NCBI GenBank assembly: GCA_018238155.1
Contig: JABCTZ010000032.1
Location: 153,034 to 217,033 of the forward strand
Direction: 5' to 3'
Length of the DNA stretch: 64,000 nt
Source of the DNA: Candidatus Heimdallarchaeota archaeon
GTDB taxonomy: Archaea > Asgardarchaeota > Heimdallarchaeia > JABLTI01
Below are positions 25,651 through 33,340 of the stretch, piece after piece. Within the stretch, counting starts at the first letter, position 1; every line of letters begins with the position of its first letter. The notes below the pieces were generated by a model, which was given only the letters and a program-made list of their open reading frames with translations, was not told where the DNA came from and searched no databases. A program made the position numbers and the translations under genes.

Positions 25651-26829
25651 TTGAAAACAAAGGTAATACTAAGGAACAATAATTCATTTGATGTGTTGTT
25701 AATGGCTGTTCCATTTGTACAAGCAATTCCGAGTATTTTGGCAATTCTCTTTTGTTTAACTATTTTGATATTATTAAGTTTGAATTATATTTTGAATAGA
25801 TTTCTCCCAACATTGTTGTTTATATTATTCTTTGTTGGAATACTTCTTTGGTCAATAACAAAACTTGTAAGTGTTTTACTTCCAGAAACCACAAGTGTTG
25901 ATTTTGTATTCTATTGGAAAATAGGTTCACTAACGATATTGATTTTATCATTAGTTGTTATAACCTTCTTCAGAGATCTCTTAACATATTCAACACTTTC
26001 TTACCCCTCTGTAATTGTCTCTTTTTTTGCGGGAATATCAATTGCAGCACTTTGGTGGGGAGATTTTGTGCAAGTTAACTTTAATACAGCTAGTGGGTGG
26101 AATACTGATTATGAACCTGCTTGGTTTTTAGTCATTCTCTTAGTTTATCTTGCGATTGTGTATATATTCATGTTTAACTTATTGATTGGTGGATTAGTCA
26201 AAGCTACCGTTAAAAAACAGAAAGTTCAGATTTCTCTAATAATAACTGGATTAGCTATTGCCTCCCTTGGAGGTACAGTGTTTAATTATGTGTTAAATCT
26301 AGCTCTCCCAAATTTAGGTGATATGGATTTAATTTTTGTTGTAGTAGGATTTGCTATTGTTGCGGTTGCATATCTAAGATCTCCGATTCAAATCTATTTT
26401 GCTCCTGTAGTTGCTCATCGCTTACTCGTAATAAATAATGATGGACTACCGCTTCTCTCTCATGACTTTTGTGAACTAGGCGAGGATGCATTAACAATGG
26501 ATTCCACTCTCATTAGTGGTGCATTATCTGGTGTTGTTAATATTCTTAAAGAAACACTTTCAAGTGAATCCGTACCACGTCTTATCCGTCTTGACGATCG
26601 GGTATTGCTCATTGAAACTTCTGAATCAGCTCTTTACGCATTAATTGTTGATGATGATTCAATGGTATTGCGATCTGCTCTCAAAGATTTTTCGAAGGAA
26701 TTTGAAAAAGGTTTCAAAGAAGTACTTAAAGACTGGAATGGATTAGTAGATGTTTTTGATGATGCTTACACCTTGATTACAGAAGACTTCGCATTCATCT
26801 TATCAAGCAAATCAACAACAAAAAAATAG
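25651..26829 (+). CDS. seven-TM protein with C-terminal roadblock/longin-like cytosolic domain
   Basis: 392 residues. Seven hydrophobic segments lie within about 15-245, in the pattern of 7TM sensory modules of archaeal signal proteins. Residues 250-385 are soluble: AHRLLVINNDGLPLLSHDF, then helix DSTLISGALSGVVNILKETL, strands RLIRLDDRVLLIETSESALYALIVDDD, and helix LKDFSKEFEKGFKEVLKDW. That beta-beta-alpha-beta-beta-beta-alpha order is the roadblock/longin pattern, common in Asgard genomes and used by GTPase regulators. No kinase motif follows. TTG 25651 is one possible start; GTG 25693 or ATG 25702 would still keep all seven segments. Likely a membrane platform for small-GTPase signalling (inference). 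Confidence 0.7.
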   Translation: MKTKVILRNNNSFDVLLMAVPFVQAIPSILAILFCLTILILLSLNYILNRFLPTLLFILFFVGILLWSITKLVSVLLPETTSVDFVFYWKIGSLTILILSLVVITFFRDLLTYSTLSYPSVIVSFFAGISIAALWWGDFVQVNFNTASGWNTDYEPAWFLVILLVYLAIVYIFMFNLLIGGLVKATVKKQKVQISLIITGLAIASLGGTVFNYVLNLALPNLGDMDLIFVVVGFAIVAVAYLRSPIQIYFAPVVAHRLLVINNDGLPLLSHDFCELGEDALTMDSTLISGALSGVVNILKETLSSESVPRLIRLDDRVLLIETSESALYALIVDDDSMVLRSALKDFSKEFEKGFKEVLKDWNGLVDVFDDAYTLITEDFAFILSSKSTTKK

Positions 26830-26870
26830 AAAGAGTGACTTTGGATAATTTCTTTCTCTATGCAATTTTT
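26828..26870 (+). terminator. inverted repeat after the 7TM gene
   Basis: AGAAAGA (26828-26834) and TCTTTCT (26851-26857) form a 7-bp stem; a short T-run at 26866-26870 follows. Loop of 16 bases, so moderate support. Confidence 0.4.
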
Positions 26871-27103
26871 GTTTGAAAAAATTGTTCTTTTTGAGCACCT
26901 ATAATTGCAATATTAAGTAAGATATGGTAAGACATATATTCTATATAATCTCGCAAGTCATTGGATACAAAGAAATATTAGTAATTGTTGAAAGAGCTTT
27001 GATTAACATTCTATCCAAAAGATTTATAGAATGATATTGAAGCTCGGAGTTCAGTAAATACAAGAAGATTTAGTCTCAATTGAAAAACTAGAGGTATTTG
27101 TAA

Positions 27104-27562
27104 TTGTCTCAAGAATTTAAAAATTTCCAGCATTTAGTGCGAATTTCCAGCACCGATATCAAAGGAGATAAGCAAGTAGTAAATGGCTTAACCTATATTC
27201 GGGGTGTTGGTAGCAGATTAGCAGATGTTATCTTGAAAAAAGCAGAGATTCCACACGATGCGTTCATAGGTATGCTCACTGATGAGCAAATTAAGAAACT
27301 TAATGAAATTATCGCTGATCCAATTAAATTTGGTATTCCATTTTGGTTTGTAAATCACGTTAAAGATCGTGTAAGTGGTAAGAACATTCATCTAACTGGA
27401 AACGATTTAGCACTTTACGATAGAAATGATATTGATCGTTTGAAGAAATTAAGAACTTATCGTGGTGTCAAGCATCAAGCGGGCCACAAAGTAAGAGGAC
27501 AAAGAACCAAGAGCACAGGAAGAGGTGGACGATCCTTAGGTTTTGCTCGAAAGAAATTATAA
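27104..27562 (+). CDS. rps13: 30S ribosomal protein uS13
   Basis: Head protein of the small ribosomal subunit that contacts tRNA and 5S-side bridges. 152 residues, archaeal/eukaryotic length, with the family signature YIRGVGSRLADVILKKAEI, the LRTYRGVKHQAGHKVRGQRTKSTGR basic tail and central helix-turn-helix. TTG start at 27104 after GAGGT (27091-27095). First gene of a compact uS13-uS4-uS11 operon; uS4 begins 11 bases later. Confidence 0.96.
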   Translation: MSQEFKNFQHLVRISSTDIKGDKQVVNGLTYIRGVGSRLADVILKKAEIPHDAFIGMLTDEQIKKLNEIIADPIKFGIPFWFVNHVKDRVSGKNIHLTGNDLALYDRNDIDRLKKLRTYRGVKHQAGHKVRGQRTKSTGRGGRSLGFARKKL

Positions 27563-27573
27563 GGTGAAAAACG

Positions 27574-28371
27574 ATGGGTGATCCAAAAAGAATTAGAAAG
27601 AAATATAAAACTCCTCGCCAACCTTTCGAAAGACATCGTATTGATTCTGATTTAGCTCTCATTGGAAAATACGGTCTAAGAAATATGAAGGCCGTTTGGA
27701 AGTTGAATACGTTACTAGCTAATTTTAGAAGCAATGCAAGACGACTTTTAAGTCTCGATGTAGATGATCGAAAAATTGGCGAACAAGAATTAATTGGTAG
27801 ATTACAACGATTAGGTTTATTGGATGCAAAAGCTACCTTAGATAATGTCCTAAGTCTTAAGATTGAATCTTTCCTTGAAAGAAGACTTCAAACAATGGTC
27901 TACAAAAGCGGTATGGCAACAACACCACATCATTCTAGACAAATGATTGTTCATGGTCATATTATAATTGGTGATAAAATAGCAAAATCACCAAGCTATA
28001 TTGTTCCTGCTGCAGAAGAGAAGCTTATTGTTTTTAACAAACATTCTCCTCTTGCAAAGGAAAGTCACAAAGCTTTACCAAGTAATGTTTTCAAAAATAA
28101 GAAACCTCAAGCAGATAAGAAGGATTCTAGACGTGGTGACAGACGTGGCGGTAGACCAGGTGATAGAGGTGGACAAAGAAGACCTCAAAGAACTCCAGGT
28201 CCATCTGCTTCAAAAATAGTTGAAAAAGAAAAAGCAGATGTTGATGTAGTGAAAATTGCTATTGATGCACCTGAAGCAGCAATCCAAAAAGAGGCTAAAA
28301 AAGACACTAAAAAAGAGTCCAAAAAAGAACCTCAAAAAGATGCTAAAAAAGAAATCAAAAAAGACAAGTAG
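27574..28371 (+). CDS. rps4: 30S ribosomal protein uS4 with RGG and lysine-repeat C-terminal extension
   Basis: Primary 16S rRNA binder. Residues 1-165 are a standard archaeal uS4 (MGDPKRIRKKYKTPRQPF, S4 domain RRLQTMVYKSGMATTPHHSRQMIVHGHIIIGD). A C-terminal extension of about 95 residues follows. First an Arg/Gly segment at 186-206 of RGG-box type, then an acidic/hydrophobic stretch, then six copies of a Lys-Lys-Glu/Asp tetrapeptide at about 242-265. The extension is unusual and probably disordered; it may bind RNA or help ribosome assembly. Operon with uS13 and uS11. Confidence 0.95.
   Translation: MGDPKRIRKKYKTPRQPFERHRIDSDLALIGKYGLRNMKAVWKLNTLLANFRSNARRLLSLDVDDRKIGEQELIGRLQRLGLLDAKATLDNVLSLKIESFLERRLQTMVYKSGMATTPHHSRQMIVHGHIIIGDKIAKSPSYIVPAAEEKLIVFNKHSPLAKESHKALPSNVFKNKKPQADKKDSRRGDRRGGRPGDRGGQRRPQRTPGPSASKIVEKEKADVDVVKIAIDAPEAAIQKEAKKDTKKESKKEPQKDAKKEIKKDK
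28294..28368 (+). repeat. 12-bp tandem repeat coding for KK(D/E)x tetrapeptides in uS4
   Basis: About six degenerate 12-base units rich in AAAAAAGA encode successive K-K-D/E-x tetrapeptides. Unit boundaries match codon boundaries, so length changes would stay in frame. Confidence 0.6.
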
Positions 28372-28380
28372 GTGAATTAT

Positions 28381-28800
28381 GTGAGTACTGCACAAGAACC
28401 CCCTAAAAAGAGAAGAGTTATCAGAACCGGAATAGTTCACATCTATTCTTCCTACAATGATACAATTATCACTGTAACAGATATTACTGGAAGCGAGACA
28501 ATCTCAAAGCGTTCTGGTGGTATGTATGTTAAAAGCGATAGATTTGAATCCTCTCCATATGCTGCAATGAGAGCAGCTTATGATGCAGCAACAGCTGCAA
28601 AAGATAGAGGAATAACAAAAATTAATATCGCTGTACGAGCTCCAGGTGGAAATGGTCCTAGAACACCAGGTCCAGGAGCACAAGCGGCAATCAGAGCATT
28701 AGCAAGATCTGGTCTTAGAATCGGACGAATCGAGGAAGTTACTCCTATCGCCCATGACGGCACACGAAGAGCCGGTGGCAGAAGAGGTAGAAGAGTATAA
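28381..28800 (+). CDS. rps11: 30S ribosomal protein uS11
   Basis: Platform protein of the small subunit near the mRNA exit and anti-Shine-Dalgarno helix. Full-length core: [31 protein letters not shown] and the C-terminal [29 protein letters not shown]. The in-frame GTG at 28372 abuts the uS4 stop, but the GTG at 28381 fits better because GGTGA at 28371-28375 lies five bases before it. In many archaea rpoD, uL13 and uS9 follow; here a zinc-finger gene follows instead. Confidence 0.95.
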   Translation: MSTAQEPPKKRRVIRTGIVHIYSSYNDTIITVTDITGSETISKRSGGMYVKSDRFESSPYAAMRAAYDAATAAKDRGITKINIAVRAPGGNGPRTPGPGAQAAIRALARSGLRIGRIEEVTPIAHDGTRRAGGRRGRRV

Positions 28801-28821
28801 TCTATACGGAGCGAAAAAAAC

Positions 28822-29007
28822 ATGGGTCAAACCTATTACACAATGCCAACTTGTTCATGTTGCAACCGAAAAATCACTCCAGATGATATCGGCTCTGTCA
28901 AATTCAGATGCCCTGAATGTGGAGATGTAGTTCATATACGCTGTTCCTTCTGTAGAAAGAAAGAAATCGGTTATACTTGTCCTTCTTGTAATTTTGTAGG
29001 ACCATAA
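28822..29007 (+). CDS. HVO_2753/COG2888-type Zn-finger RNA-binding protein
   Basis: 61-residue protein consisting of four CxxC knuckles at C11/C14, C30/C33, C41/C44 and C53/C56, ending in the family's typical YTCPSCNFVGP. The pattern matches the archaeal two-zinc-finger family (COG2888), thought to act in translation and RNA binding; in other archaea it is usually next to aEF1B. Here aEF1B is 24 kb away and this gene closes the uS13-uS4-uS11 operon. Start could be the ATG at 28822 or the in-frame ATG at residue 8. Confidence 0.85.
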   Translation: MGQTYYTMPTCSCCNRKITPDDIGSVKFRCPECGDVVHIRCSFCRKKEIGYTCPSCNFVGP

Positions 29008-29021
29008 AAATAGATAAAAGT

Positions 29022-29041
29022 GAGAGTAAATATTTACTCTC
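29022..29041. terminator. perfect 20-base palindrome ending the ribosomal operon
   Basis: The 20 bases are a perfect palindrome (GAGAGTAAAT and its complement), followed by a T-rich stretch. It sits between the convergent zinc-finger and aminotransferase genes and could terminate either transcript. Confidence 0.7.
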
Positions 29042-29085
29042 TAAATATTTTCTTTTTAATAAAACCTTAATTCTAAAAATGAAAT

Positions 29086-30249
29086 TTAGAGCTGATTAAG
29101 ACGATTGATCATTTCGTCAATTTGTTCAAGTGATATTGAACCAAAACTCGCTCTAATATAGCCTTCTCCAGAAGGACCAAATTCTGATCCAGGCACAAGT
29201 GCTACTTTTTGTTTTTCAAATATCAACTCACAAATATCCTTTGAATTTGTGAAATCTTTATGCTCTGTTACTTTAGGAAATGCATAGAAACTTCCTTCTG
29301 GAGTGCGACAAGTAAATCCGTCAATACTGTTGAATCCTGAAACAATTTTCTCCATTCGTTCTTTTAAGGTGTTTCTTAGATAGTTAGTAAATTCATCTCC
29401 TTCAGGAGCATTGATGAAATCTCCTAATGCACTTTGTTGTGCTGAGGGAGCATTAGCTACAACAAAACTATGCATTTTAGCAATTGGGTCAACTAATTCC
29501 TTTGGACCTGCAATGTAGCCTATTCGCCATCCAGGAACACAATAAGTTTTTGAAAAGCTATTAAGAAGAACGGTTCGTTCATAAGCACCTTTTATTTTTG
29601 GAACGCGAATATGTGTTTGATCAGTAAAAATGCATCTTTCATATACTTCGTCAGATAAAATAACTAAGTTATTATCAATTGCTAAATCGATAATGGGCTT
29701 TAATTCTGATTCAGTCATTAACTCTCCTGTAGGATTAGATGGGAAATTTAGGATAATAGCCTTCGTTTTTTCAGTGATATATTGATCTAAATTGGAAGTA
29801 TCAATTTTCAGATCATCTGTAGGTTTTAACCAAACAGGTTTTCCTCCTGCAAGAATAACTTGCCTTGGATAGGTTAGAAAAGAGGGATCAGGTATTAATA
29901 CCTCATCTCCTGGTCCAATATAAGCCATAAGTGAAGAAAAAATTGCTTCACAACCACTTGCAGTTGCAAGAATGTCTGTTTCCGGATTATAATCCAAATT
30001 GTACCATCGCTTATTCTGTTCGGCGATAGCTTCTCGATATTTGGTAGTTCCTCGAGTTGGAGAGTAATAATTATCTCCACCTTCAACAGCTTTTACAAGT
30101 GCTTGTATCAAACCATTCGGTGTAGGAATATTTGGTTGACCAATTCCAAGAGAGATAACACCAGGAATGCCTTGTGCTCTTGCGAACATTGCTCGAATAC
30201 CAGAAGGCTTAATTTCATTTAAACGATTAGCTACTTTCATTTTAGTCAT
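29086..30249 (-). CDS. class I/II PLP aminotransferase (aspartate aminotransferase-like)
   Basis: Fold type I aminotransferase, about 387 residues. The PLP lysine is in NSFSKTYCVPGWRIGYIAGP, followed by the Arg that binds the substrate carboxylate in EGYIRASFGS. ATASGCEAIFSS and LILNFPSNPTGELM-like motifs are present. Likely amino-acid transaminase of the AspAT subfamily; precise substrate not determinable. An in-frame GTG at 30261 and ATG codons at 30249 and 30240 are alternative starts. Divergent from the FAH hydrolase gene. Confidence 0.88.
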   Translation of the reverse strand: MTKMKVANRLNEIKPSGIRAMFARAQGIPGVISLGIGQPNIPTPNGLIQALVKAVEGGDNYYSPTRGTTKYREAIAEQNKRWYNLDYNPETDILATASGCEAIFSSLMAYIGPGDEVLIPDPSFLTYPRQVILAGGKPVWLKPTDDLKIDTSNLDQYITEKTKAIILNFPSNPTGELMTESELKPIIDLAIDNNLVILSDEVYERCIFTDQTHIRVPKIKGAYERTVLLNSFSKTYCVPGWRIGYIAGPKELVDPIAKMHSFVVANAPSAQQSALGDFINAPEGDEFTNYLRNTLKERMEKIVSGFNSIDGFTCRTPEGSFYAFPKVTEHKDFTNSKDICELIFEKQKVALVPGSEFGPSGEGYIRASFGSISLEQIDEMINRLNQL

Positions 30250-30430
30250 TATGAAACCCACAATTAAACATCATTAAAAACGAATATTGATTAATAGTAT
30301 TATTGATTAGTTTTGATGGAATAAAAAGCATTCGACGAGCAAAAACCAAATATAGTCTTTACAATTAATTTAAATAAATCTCTAGTTTAGACGAAATATT
30401 ACATACATATTGACTCGAGGTAAATAAAAA

Positions 30431-31363
30431 ATGAAAATTTTCTCATTTAAAACAAAAGATGGAGTTCCTCGGTTAGGAACTTTTTGGCATGACAATGAAG
30501 TAATTGATATTCTCGAAGCTGATGAAAAACTACCAAAACCTAAATTTGAAAAAGTTAGAGAGATGAAAGACTTGATCGAATTAGGAGAAAGTGGATTAAA
30601 AGATCTTCAAGAATTCATTACTGAACTTAAAGATATTAGCGAGAAAGAAAATGAAATATTTCAAAAAATAAAAAGCAATTCATTTTATCCTCTTGCAGAA
30701 ATTGAATTCCTTCCACCATTAAGAAATCCACAAAAGATAATTTGTTTAGGAAGAAATTTTGCTGAACATGCAAAAGAAGGTGGAAAAGAACCACCAAAAA
30801 ATCCAATGATCTGGGGAAAGTTTAATTCAGCAATAATTGCCCATCAAGAAAATATTGTTTTACCAAAGATTTCGAAAACAGTAGACGTAGAGATAGAACT
30901 TGTTGCAGTTCTGTCAAAGAAAGGAAAACACATTCCAGAAGAAGAAGCATTAAATTACGTTTTCGGTTATACAATTGGTAATGATGTTAGTGCAAGAGAT
31001 TTTCAATATACAGATAAACAATTTACACGTTCAAAAACAATGGATACATTCGCTCCACTCGGTCCATGGATAGTTACTCGAGATGAATTACCAGACCCAC
31101 AAGACCTTGAAATGGAATTAACAGTTAACGGCAAAACATGGCAAAAATCAAATACCAAAAACATGATATTTACAGTGGCTTATATTATCTATTACCTATC
31201 AAAATCATTTACATTTGAGCCCGGAGATTTAATCTTTACCGGTACACCTTCAGGTGTTGGTCATTATCAAAAACCACCTTCGTATCTAAAAGAAGGAGAT
31301 ATTGTGAAATTGACTATAGAAAATGTTGGGACACTTGAAAACCCTGTAATAAAAGAGAACTAA
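30431..31363 (+). CDS. fumarylacetoacetate hydrolase-domain protein
   Basis: FAH-superfamily hydrolase or hydratase acting on beta-diketo or oxo-acid substrates, 310 residues. The core begins at KIICLGRNFAEHAKEGG. Metal ligands are visible in DVEIELVAVLSKKGK and NDVSARDFQ, with the conserved TMDTFAPLGPW and GDLIFTGTPSGVGHYQ. The N-terminal 90 residues are a small cap domain. The gene starts the cluster FAH, E2-like, E2-like (gaps of 36 and 14 bases), which may be one pathway for aromatic or keto-acid turnover (inference). ATG 30431 preceded by GAGGTAA. Confidence 0.9.
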   Translation: MKIFSFKTKDGVPRLGTFWHDNEVIDILEADEKLPKPKFEKVREMKDLIELGESGLKDLQEFITELKDISEKENEIFQKIKSNSFYPLAEIEFLPPLRNPQKIICLGRNFAEHAKEGGKEPPKNPMIWGKFNSAIIAHQENIVLPKISKTVDVEIELVAVLSKKGKHIPEEEALNYVFGYTIGNDVSARDFQYTDKQFTRSKTMDTFAPLGPWIVTRDELPDPQDLEMELTVNGKTWQKSNTKNMIFTVAYIIYYLSKSFTFEPGDLIFTGTPSGVGHYQKPPSYLKEGDIVKLTIENVGTLENPVIKEN

Positions 31364-31399
31364 GACAAAATCAACCAAAGTTAAAAGGAGAAAGAGTAA

Positions 31400-32356
31400 A
31401 TGCCTAGACGACCTGATGCTGAACTAGTTAAAACATCCAAGTTCAATGAATTGATGTTTCATTTTATGTTAAAAAGAAATGAGAGTGCTATTTATTTCGA
31501 TATCCAAGTGGACCTTACTCACACGTTTGAATATCTTGAAGACTTCAATAGAGGTCGTGATGAAAAGGATAAACTGACCTTATTTCAAATATTCCTTACA
31601 GCAGGAGCAAGGACTGTTGCTTTGAGACCAAAAGTGAACAGATTTGTTTCAGGACGTCGCTTATGGCAAAGAAATAAAATAATCTTTGGTTTCGTCGTAA
31701 AGAAAGAGAAAACAGATGAAGGTGAAGAAGTAAATGCAATGATTGAGTTTGATCCATATGACACTCTTGATATTGTGCAGAAGAGAGTTTCTGCAGTTAT
31801 CCATGAAGCTCGATATGGTGAGAATCAAAATGAACAGGATGTCAAGTTCATTGGTGCTTTGCCAAGATGGATGATGAATCTCTTATTTAAGTATATAATG
31901 TGGAGTGATCAAAAAAACTTCGCCCCTTATTCAGTAATAAAGACTACACCAATGTGGGTTACAGTATTTATTGCTCATTTAGGTTCTATAAATATGGATG
32001 CAGCATACCATCATCTCTTTGAAATAGGAAACGCTGGTTTATTTATCACAATCGGAAAAATTCACAAAGCTGCTGTTGTAAATCAAAAAACAGAGGAAAT
32101 TGAAGTCAAAAAAGTAATGAATTGTCGAATTAGTATAGATGATCGCATTGCTGATGGAGCTTATACAGGTCCTGCTGTTTACATGTTAAGAGATTTAATC
32201 GAAAAGCCAGAATTGTTAGTTAATCCTCCTAAGCTCACTCACGAACAATTAGATAAACTGATGCTGAAAAAATATAAGAAAGAACGATTAGAACGAGAAA
32301 AAGCAAGGAAAAAACAGCAAAAAAAGAAAATTAAGAGAAAATCATCTGAACTTTAA
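31400..32356 (+). CDS. E2-type 2-oxoacid dehydrogenase acyltransferase domain protein, copy 1, catalytic His replaced
   Basis: 318 residues consisting of only a CAT-like acyltransferase domain, with no lipoyl or peripheral-subunit-binding domain. The family C-terminal signature HxxxDG reads D248-R-I-A-D252-G: the catalytic His is an Asp while the Asp and Gly remain. IGKIHKAAVVN and EVKKVMNCRISI match the strands around the site. A lysine-rich tail of about 40 residues follows. The next gene is a close paralogue, starting 15 bases on. AGGAG lies seven bases before the ATG. Without His the usual acyl transfer is doubtful; it may be a scaffold or use another chemistry. Confidence 0.7.
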   Translation: MPRRPDAELVKTSKFNELMFHFMLKRNESAIYFDIQVDLTHTFEYLEDFNRGRDEKDKLTLFQIFLTAGARTVALRPKVNRFVSGRRLWQRNKIIFGFVVKKEKTDEGEEVNAMIEFDPYDTLDIVQKRVSAVIHEARYGENQNEQDVKFIGALPRWMMNLLFKYIMWSDQKNFAPYSVIKTTPMWVTVFIAHLGSINMDAAYHHLFEIGNAGLFITIGKIHKAAVVNQKTEEIEVKKVMNCRISIDDRIADGAYTGPAVYMLRDLIEKPELLVNPPKLTHEQLDKLMLKKYKKERLEREKARKKQQKKKIKRKSSEL

Positions 32357-32370
32357 AGGAGTAAGAAGTT

Positions 32371-33315
32371 ATGCCTAGACGACCTGATGCTGAACTAGTT
32401 AAAACATCCAAGTTCAATGAATTGATGTTTCATTTCATGTTAAAAAGGAATGAGAGTACTATTTTTTTTGATATTCAAGTAGACCTCACTCGCACGTTTG
32501 AATTTCTCGAAGATTATAATAAAAATCGCGATGAAAAAGCTAAACTAACCTTATTTCAAATATTGCTTACTGCTGGAGCAAGAACTGTTGCTTTGAGACC
32601 AAAAATAAACAGGTTTGTTTCAGGACGTCGTTTATGGCAAAGAAATCATATTGTTTTTTCATTTGTAGTAAAGAAAGAGAAAACTGATGAAGGTGAAGAA
32701 GTAAATGCAATGGTCGAATTTGATCCATATGATACTCTTGATATTGTGCAGAAGAGAGTTTCTGCAGCTATCCATGAAGCTCGATTTGACAAAAACCAAA
32801 ATGAAAAGGATGTTAAGTTCTTTGGTGCTATGCCAAGGTGGATTATAAATCTCATTTTTAAGTATATTATGTGGAGTGATCAAAGAAATTTTCCCCTACA
32901 CCCAATAACAAAAGGTACGCCAATGTGGGCTACAGTATTTATTGCTCATTTAGGGTCCATAAAAATGGATGCAGCATATCATCATCTCTATGAAGCAGGA
33001 AATGCAGGTATATTTCTCACAATTGGCAGAATTCACAAAGCAGCTGTGGTAAATCAAGAAACAGAAGAAATTAAAGTCAAAAAAGTAATGAATTGTCGAA
33101 TTGCTATAGATGATCGTATTGCTGATGGTGCTTATACGGGACCTGCTGTTTACATGTTAAAGGATTTAATTGAAAATCCAGACTCTCTGGTGGATCCACC
33201 TGAGCTAACGCACGAACAACTAGACAAATTGATGCTGAAAAAATACAAAAAAGGACGATTAGAACGTGAAAAAGTAAGGAAGAAACAACATAAACAACAA
33301 AAGAAGAATAAATAA
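32371..33315 (+). CDS. E2-type acyltransferase domain protein, copy 2, catalytic His replaced
   Basis: 314 residues, roughly four-fifths identical to the preceding gene, with the same D248-R-I-A-D252-G substitution at the HxxxDG site. The first 65 bases are identical to copy 1, including third codon positions, whereas the rest has diverged; this suggests gene conversion or recent selection on the N terminus. It retains the KEKTDEGEEVNAM and IHEAR segments and a Lys-rich tail. AAGGAG precedes the ATG. Both copies are probably co-transcribed with FAH. Homotrimer or mixed trimers are possible. Confidence 0.7.
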   Translation: MPRRPDAELVKTSKFNELMFHFMLKRNESTIFFDIQVDLTRTFEFLEDYNKNRDEKAKLTLFQILLTAGARTVALRPKINRFVSGRRLWQRNHIVFSFVVKKEKTDEGEEVNAMVEFDPYDTLDIVQKRVSAAIHEARFDKNQNEKDVKFFGAMPRWIINLIFKYIMWSDQRNFPLHPITKGTPMWATVFIAHLGSIKMDAAYHHLYEAGNAGIFLTIGRIHKAAVVNQETEEIKVKKVMNCRIAIDDRIADGAYTGPAVYMLKDLIENPDSLVDPPELTHEQLDKLMLKKYKKGRLEREKVRKKQHKQQKKNK

Positions 33316-33340
33316 ATGGGTATAAAACAGACCCATTTTT
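33314..33340. terminator. inverted repeat between convergent E2-like copy 2 and GGT
   Basis: AAATGGGT (33314-33321) and ACCCATTT (33331-33338) form a perfect 8-bp stem with a nine-base loop, in the 24-base gap between convergent stop codons, followed by TT. Confidence 0.65.
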
